NCBI GenBank assembly: GCA_031002005.1
Contig: JARYHS010011408.1
Coordinates: forward strand, 215,150,402-215,214,401
DNA: 64,000 nt
DNA from: Vandiemenella viatica
Taxonomy: Eukaryota; Arthropoda; Insecta; Orthoptera; Morabidae
Direction of reading: 5' to 3'
Shown: in pieces, positions 58,761 to 64,000 of the stretch
Layout of the letters: each line of letters starts with the position of its first letter
Position numbering within the stretch: the stretch's first letter is position 1
Notes under the pieces: model-generated
Told to the model about the DNA's origin: nothing
What the model saw: only the letters and a program-made list of their open reading frames with translations
Databases searched by the model: none
Program-made: the position numbers and the translations under genes

Positions 58761-61123
58761 TTTATTTATATAGGTAATATTGCTTTAACTTCCCCAAACC
58801 ATATTGCTTATAGTTAGTTTACTATAGTATCACTAGTCACTCGGTAATGATAAAGTACTTTTAAAAGTTATCAACATAAATGAAGTGGAATGCAATTATT
58901 CATACATCATCAGCTCTCCTCATGGATGATCCATCTTAATGCTTGTAATTCTACAAGTATCTGTATTTACTGATATGTGATATGATTATGTATCTCTGGC
59001 ACATTTTGAATATAACAGAGGAAAAATCGGAACTTTAAAAATGAAATATGTTTCCCCATTTCAATAACAGAAAAGTTTGTGGTTGTGGGAAGATACATTT
59101 TTCTTAAATTTTCCAAGTGTGGAAGTAATTTGTGTTTAACCTGTTGGTGTGACACATGCCATCCAAAGTTTTGTGAACTGTTATTAAATGCAGGCAGAAA
59201 TTAAAAATATTTCATACACTGACACTATATTTTAAACCACGTCCCCATTTGGCCTCTTGTATCGTTTCCCTGTAGATAATTACGGATGTAAATTTTCAGT
59301 TTGTAACTCTCAAACTCTTGTAAACAAAGGACCACCAAGACAATTGGTTAGAGGATATATACATGAATTATCTTGATATGGATTAACTTAGAATATAATT
59401 GACCCAAACAAAGTTCTGGTTCCAAAAGTTAAGAAAGTCGAGAGGTCTGCTGTCAACTTTGAAATACAGTTACAAATGGAGATATAAAGCAATACTGTTT
59501 CAACATTTTGCATTAACTCCTGCCAAAGCATGTGACAGTGAATACAGACTGCCAAGTGTTATCAAGAATTACAAAACAATAACGGATGTTTAAGTTATAT
59601 GCAGAATTTGGAATGGTTTTTGAGCATAAGACATTCACAAAAGTAAAAAAACTAAAAACAATGAATTAATGTAAAAAAAGTAATAAAAAGCAGATACAGT
59701 AAAACAAGGACAAAACACAAAGCAAACTTTTAATAGCTGCAAATTCCCACCCAGCACTTGTGGAGATGTTCTGCTGGTGAAGGATATACAACAACTCCAC
59801 GAGTTCTTAGTTTGCTAATGTTTTTGTGTAGTTACTACTTCCTACCATATTTAATATAAAATTAAGTTGCGAATGAAAACAGCAGCAATGTACACATGGT
59901 AGACCATAAAAATTTCTTCTCAGTTCTTTTAGATTTTTTTGTTTCACATAAAAATGCACATTACAAGAGTGAAAAAGAGAGAGAAAAAAATTAAAGCAAC
60001 TTATATTCCAGCAGTAATAAACTGAAGCCTTTATTGATTTACTGAAATAATTATTACTAACAATAAATAGATTGCTGGACACTCAATAATACAATCAAGG
60101 GAAAAAAAGAAGCTAAATGTATGGTGATATTATGCAAGATTGTGTTCATTAACTAAAAATACCATCAAAGGTTGAATATTATAGGAAGGAAAAAATCAGA
60201 AATAGTCCACAACAAATATGTGAATGCATTGAATGGATTTCTTTATGTATTTGTGATAAATGTTTTCAGAGAGTGATTAGAAACGCTTGATTCTGTAGAA
60301 ACTTCTGATGCTAGATCTAAATGTCGTGATGAACATGATTAATATCAAGAGCATAAGTCCAATTTTCTCCCAAATGCTTATATCCCTTTTTTTTTTTTTT
60401 TTTTTTTTAAAAACCCACTCCTGTCAAATAAACGAATGACAAACTTCAGTGATGAGATTTTTTCAGTGCAGCTGAAATTTCATCTGAAGAGGTGCATGAA
60501 ACAATTCTAACATTGCAAAAATCTAAAAGATAAAGCAGAAGCTATCGGTTGGTAATAACAGATGATTATATTGACACAAAACGAACTTCTTTCCTACGAA
60601 AGATAATTTGATTGAGATGAAGCAGGTTTCAAATATTAAGACAAAGAGGGCATTACCAACTCATGTTAAAATCACTTCCCATTTAAAATGGGAAAATTCT
60701 GGCCCTCGCATTCCGCTAACTGATTTATATTTAAGATGGAAAGGACAGGGAATACAGGAATTCTCAGGGGGCTGTGATAATTGCCTTGGATATTCTGATA
60801 GACTGTTAAAATAATTACAGCACTATATCTCTGTACGGGTTCTGATCTGCTTTTTAACTGGGTTCTTCAGATAAAATACTAAGAAAGATTTTATTACGAA
60901 AAAGTGCATTAATACCTTGAACTACACTATACCAATGAACTTATTACAGAAATGCTTTGAATTTACGCTATTACTTGGAAAGTAAACTAAAAGAAGTGAT
61001 GTATGGTTTTGAACTGATGCATAAATTCAGTAAACTGAATCTTATCTGAAAGCTTTGCACTTGATAAAGGTAGCAAAATTATGTCAAATATTGTAAGTAA
61101 AGAAAAAAAAAAAAAACACTTAC
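58761..61123. other. Intron 1 sequence next to the first recognised exon
   Basis: T-run at 60390-60408. The open stretch at 60608-60814 has no recognised domain. The donor GTAAGTG of the exon is at 61123. Confidence 0.5.
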
Positions 61124-61275
61124 TCTTGTGTACCATCTACTTCAGCTGCTGAATCACCATCAGTTCCTTCAGATTTTAGTATCTGCAGTGCTTTATTTAT
61201 CTGGGCATCCTCTGATCCACTCTGTGCAGTTTTGAGTTTAACCACAACAACTTTAAATTTGGGTCGGCTTAACGT
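61124..61275 (-). CDS. Zinc-finger gene, first recognised coding exon (152 nt)
   Basis: The exon is read on the minus strand from an acceptor with a T-rich tract ending TTTTCAG (intron side at 61276) to a near-consensus donor AAGA|GTAAGTG (GT at 61123-61122). It is open in one frame for 50 codons and leaves the two bases GA, which are completed by the first A of the next exon. The peptide begins TLSRPKFKVVVVKLK and is then rich in Ser, Glu and Asp; there is no finger here. No recognised domain. No start codon is usable in this frame, so the gene's 5' end is further upstream on the minus strand (higher coordinates). The evidence is the exact phase match, the strong splice sites and the absence of repeat similarity; with only 152 nt it remains the least certain of the four exons. 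Confidence 0.72.
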
Positions 61276-61454
61276 CTGAAAATGGAACAATCATTTTCAC
61301 TAGTATTAGTTAATATCTGGTAGTGATATCAAAAACCAAGTATCCAGGTACAATGAAAGCTCTCTTTCATGGTTTCGTTATTCTTGCTTTTAGCATATTT
61401 ATGACTACTTTCTTTTCACTTCATTACTTGAGGATCTGAAACTAACTAATTTTG

Positions 61455-62295
61455 ACAAGTGCATACCAATTTATTTACTAGCTATCAAAACACAATACTG
61501 CTGACTCAATGCATTATGGCGGTTGCCTCAATGTGTCTGAAATTTTTATTCCTTGATAAAAGTTGCCGGATTAAACACGCTGCTCTCATTTTTGATAAAT
61601 CCCCCTCTCTACTTTATAGATGCCATGAGAGAGACAAAACAAAAATGTTGGAAAGCCTTCATGAGAGAAAACCTTGTGAGCAATCCATGGGTATTTCTTC
61701 TAAAATAGTCGTGGGTAAAATCAGACCACTCACCACACTACCCACAGTCAAGAGAACAGATGGACAAATAACCACAAATTGTAGAGACTCAGCAGAGGAG
61801 TTATTAAAAGTTTTGCTACCAGACAAAGATGACATCAGATGAAACAGAGGAACAAGCTACACTATGAAGAAACAAGGCAGCCCTACTGAAGTGAGGAGGA
61901 AGTAAATGATATTACAACCAAAGAAGTAATAACTGTGATAAAACAAAATGAAAAGCGAAAAAGATCCCAGTACCGATGGTCCTCCAGGAACTAGTCATAA
62001 AATTAACCCCTGTCCTATGTAGACTCTCGAACGAATGCCTGTATGAAGGCAGAGTTCTGGGAGAATGAAAAGGCTGTGAGATGGTAATTCAAAAGAAAGG
62101 ATCCTTTTCTACTCAAATCTTACCGCTTTATTATTATTAAATGTGTGCAGAAAAGTTCAAGAGAAGATCCTATTCAAGAAACTACAAAACTACTGGAAAT
62201 TCAAGGAAATGAATCCCAGTCAATATGGATTTCAACCTAGAAAATTGATAGATGCCATAAATCGGTCAATAGAAATAATTAGTCTCAGTTAGGGT
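61455..62295 (+). pseudogene. R1-like LINE fragment (pre-RT linker and RT start)
   Basis: Plus strand: KHAALIFDKSPSLLYRCHER and KPCEQSMGISSKIVVGKIRP (61570-61725), TVKRTDGQITTNCRDSAEEL (about 61746-61805), DKDDIR, then after breaks a KKAPGPDG-like region (KRSQYRWSSRN.. frame-shifted, about 61950-61990), RLSNECLYEGRV (about 62020-62055) and MNPSQYGFQPRKLIDAINRS (about 62210-62268). The motif order is that of R1-type RTs. Frames are broken; it ends before the catalytic ADD. Confidence 0.65.
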
Positions 62296-63045
62296 ATCCC
62301 TTATGAGAGAGAGAGAGAGAGAACTTCGAAAATTCAAACACATATCCTCTAATTCTTTTTAAAACTGTAGCTTAAATACATAAAAAATGTTATCCTCCTA
62401 TGACGACGTTAACCCGTGCCGGTAGACCCGAAAGTTTACGAAAAATGCTTGTTTTGACTATAGCTTGATATGTGACTAAATCATTTAAATCTTGTATAAT
62501 TCTGGGTTAGCAATGAAATCAAGACAACAAAAAATAATACTTCATTTTTTAGTAAGACAATAGTATTAAAATTATGAGGAGTATTTTCTTTTTAGAATAT
62601 TCTTTTTTACGGTGTGGGTACAATTTTCGATTGTTTCCATTCATCATCAGCTGAAATTAAACCATGAAACTTATCTATTGATTTTACAGCTCTTTTAGTT
62701 GTGTCATTAAGATAAAAGACCTTTCTTTTAGCATGTACAAAAACCGCAGTTTTGTCCTGGAGAATACTGCTTTAAATTTTCACTTAAGAAAACAAATGAT
62801 CCTTCTTCGCGGATACAAATTCACCGTGGTTTTTCCTAAAACAAAATGTAGGTGAGCATTAATCAAATTGCAAAAGATACTAAATAATGTACATACAAGA
62901 CAGCTAATTTCACATATCGTACAAAACAGAGCTGGATATTTCTGCCATCAAAGGAATGTACCTTTATACAAAGTTAGATGTACTCTCCCTTTCTAAATTA
63001 CGTACCATTTTGCATTCCTTGCTCAATTTAAGTTGAAAACTTAGA
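62296..63045. other. No gene; GA microsatellite at 62308-62322
   Basis: The run GAGAGAGAGAGAGA ends the LINE fragment; the rest is unassigned AT-rich sequence. Confidence 0.5.
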
Positions 63046-63049
63046 AAAC

Positions 63050-64000
63050 ATATCTTGAGTGAATAAAAGGCTCTTGTCAAACATCACGCTTGATGCACTG
63101 AACAAGGATGTCTTATTTTCAGTTCTTTGCCACTGTCTCCATCCACAAATATGACTCATAGCTCAATTAGTTCTCTGTAGTCATCTGTCACAGAGGATTT
63201 TTGTTTTAATTCAACCAAATGTAACAACTACTCAATGTGTGTGTCATTGAAATATTTATATATTTTTTCAGCATCGCTTATATCAATTTGATGCCGTCAT
63301 GCAAAATGTATCAACTTTCTTTCTAACATTTGCTCCAGAAGTGCCCAGGCACCACTGAAACGACCTATGTCAGATGCAATTGTGTCGCAGCTCATTACTT
63401 GCACTTCAACACTTACTCACAGCATTCAGAACTACTTTACCTTGGTGTTTATCACAAGAAGTAGTTCCCTATTACAAAATGTAATTATGAGATAGACTGA
63501 CAGTTGTTCTCCTTTGGAAATACTTACGCCCAGACCAGGCAACAACTTGCTATCCCACTGAATGGTCATGACTTGGGACACATCATTTTAAAATCGGTTT
63601 TTATAGCTTCTCCTCATTTGTGTTCTCATTCATTGAATAGAAGACTTGTTTAGATAAAAATCATTAATACTAAATCCAACTGCCTCCATGATAACCTGAA
63701 GAACGTAAACTGAACCTCTTAAACTTAACTGGTATCTATCCAAGATAGCTATTAATTTAGGAGTAATGATATTTATTTCTCCTGCCCTTTGCAGCAGTTC
63801 CTGATTGAAGTATTTCAGGTGAGTTTGTTAAATGCTCTTCCTGATGCTCTCCAGAACTAGAAGATGTGTCGTGTTCTTTAGATAGCAGGAACAAATCAGG
63901 ACGCCGAAGAGTTTGACTAACCACTCATTTATTTTCACTTGTTTTAGCCTTTCTTCTTTTTCAGCTAGTTTTACACACATATCAAGCAACCTGGTCTCCC
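63050..64000 (-). pseudogene. Decayed transposon-derived protein (CDTTASNTGR-type family), continues past the window
   Basis: Minus strand: ITPKLIAILDRYQLSLRGS and AVGFSINDFYLNKSSI (about 63775-63640), VMTIQWDSKLLPGLG (about 63575-63530), SCDTIASDIGRFSGAWALLE (about 63395-63335), LIHFA-x-RHQIDI (about 63315-63285), LKQKSSVTDDYRELIEL and VIFVDGDSGKELKIRHP (about 63210-63105), and RAFYSLKI (about 63070). These blocks match a widespread arthropod transposon-derived protein with the pattern WDxKLLP...CFDTTASNTGR..GACVLLEQ..LG.....ACRHH. I cannot name its superfamily. Many stops; not functional. Confidence 0.6.

Larger units (their letters stand above)
14348..61275 (-). other. Multi-exon C2H2 zinc-finger gene (gene-level span)
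   Basis: This is the only host gene I can support. Four minus-strand exons (61275-61124, 32422-31247, 18458-18092, 14830-14360) total 2166 nt, exactly 722 codons, with no internal stop. Introns are about 28.7, 12.8 and 3.3 kb. Junction phases agree: a 2-base remnant GA plus A, a 2-base remnant CG plus G, then a clean codon boundary. Two introns interrupt zinc fingers, and joining the exons rebuilds each finger perfectly, which is strong evidence for the model. The product has an N-terminal acidic, Ser-rich region and 15 C2H2 fingers, as expected of a nuclear DNA-binding transcription regulator. The ortholog is not recognised. The first recognised exon opens with an acceptor, so at least one earlier exon with the start codon is missing. 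The long introns are filled with transposons. Confidence 0.88.

Noticed and set aside
61459..61842. A 127-codon plus-strand ORF that might be a gene
   Set aside because: Its second half matches the linker of an R1-like LINE, and the downstream sequence continues the same broken element.
63783..63830. A 25-nt plus-strand stretch between CCCTTTGCAG and GTGAGTTTG that looks like a tiny exon
   Set aside because: It lies inside the decayed minus-strand transposon protein and has no coding partners on the plus strand; chance splice-like motifs.

Overview
The window looks like nuclear DNA of an arthropod, most likely an insect with a large, repeat-swollen genome. It is AT-rich, has introns of roughly 3, 13 and 29 kb, and carries a dense mix of Penelope-like elements, non-LTR retrotransposons, a mariner, a Helitron fragment and a tRNA-headed SINE family. 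Species or order cannot be fixed from the sequence; a polyneopteran-type genome is only a guess. There is no prokaryotic or phage content, no CRISPR array, and no rRNA or tRNA gene that I trust.

One host gene is visible. It is a multi-finger C2H2 zinc-finger gene on the minus strand with four recognised coding exons: 61275-61124, 32422-31247, 18458-18092 and 14830-14360. Every junction has a canonical acceptor or donor and the phases match exactly. Two of the introns fall inside a zinc finger, and joining the exons restores both fingers to C-x2-C-x12-H-x3-H. The assembled part is 722 codons with 15 fingers. Its 5' end lies beyond the recognised exons, probably past 64000. Its 3' end is either the TGA at 14348-14350 or a further exon reached through the GT at 14359.

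Almost everything else is transposon debris in or beside this gene. (i) 2.4-12.5 kb: a nest in which transposon A (long inverted repeats, 3848-11817) contains a Penelope-like element (about 6180-10990), which is split by transposon B (7384-10646, about 780-bp inverted repeats, TAT target duplication), which itself holds a SINE. A and B carry decayed copies of the same unusual protein family, with DTDVLV-like and GCDTTS motifs and a C-terminal cysteine cluster. (ii) 15-19.5 kb: a SINE and a decayed second type of Penelope-like element. (iii) 19.4-22.8 kb: diverged repeats between inverted Penelope-type ends. (iv) 22.8-27.1 kb: one LINE broken by another LINE and by a SINE. (v) 29.1-30.2 kb: a near-perfect palindrome carrying a hammerhead-like motif in each arm. 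(vi) 33.6-39.7 kb: LINE fragments, an array of about 170-bp repeats and a 26-bp repeat array. (vii) 41.9-43.2 kb: a nearly complete mariner. (viii) 45-50.8 kb: palindromes, an RTE-type tandem 3' region and inverted Penelope fragments. (ix) 52-64 kb: a SINE, LINE and Helitron fragments, the first recognised zinc-finger exon, an R1-like LINE fragment and a decayed transposon protein.

The most interesting material is the nested A/B transposon system with long inverted repeats, tRNA-like sequence inside the repeats and a shared nuclease-like/cysteine-rich gene; the 5S-rRNA-like segment attached to the Penelope element; and the hammerhead-bearing palindrome.
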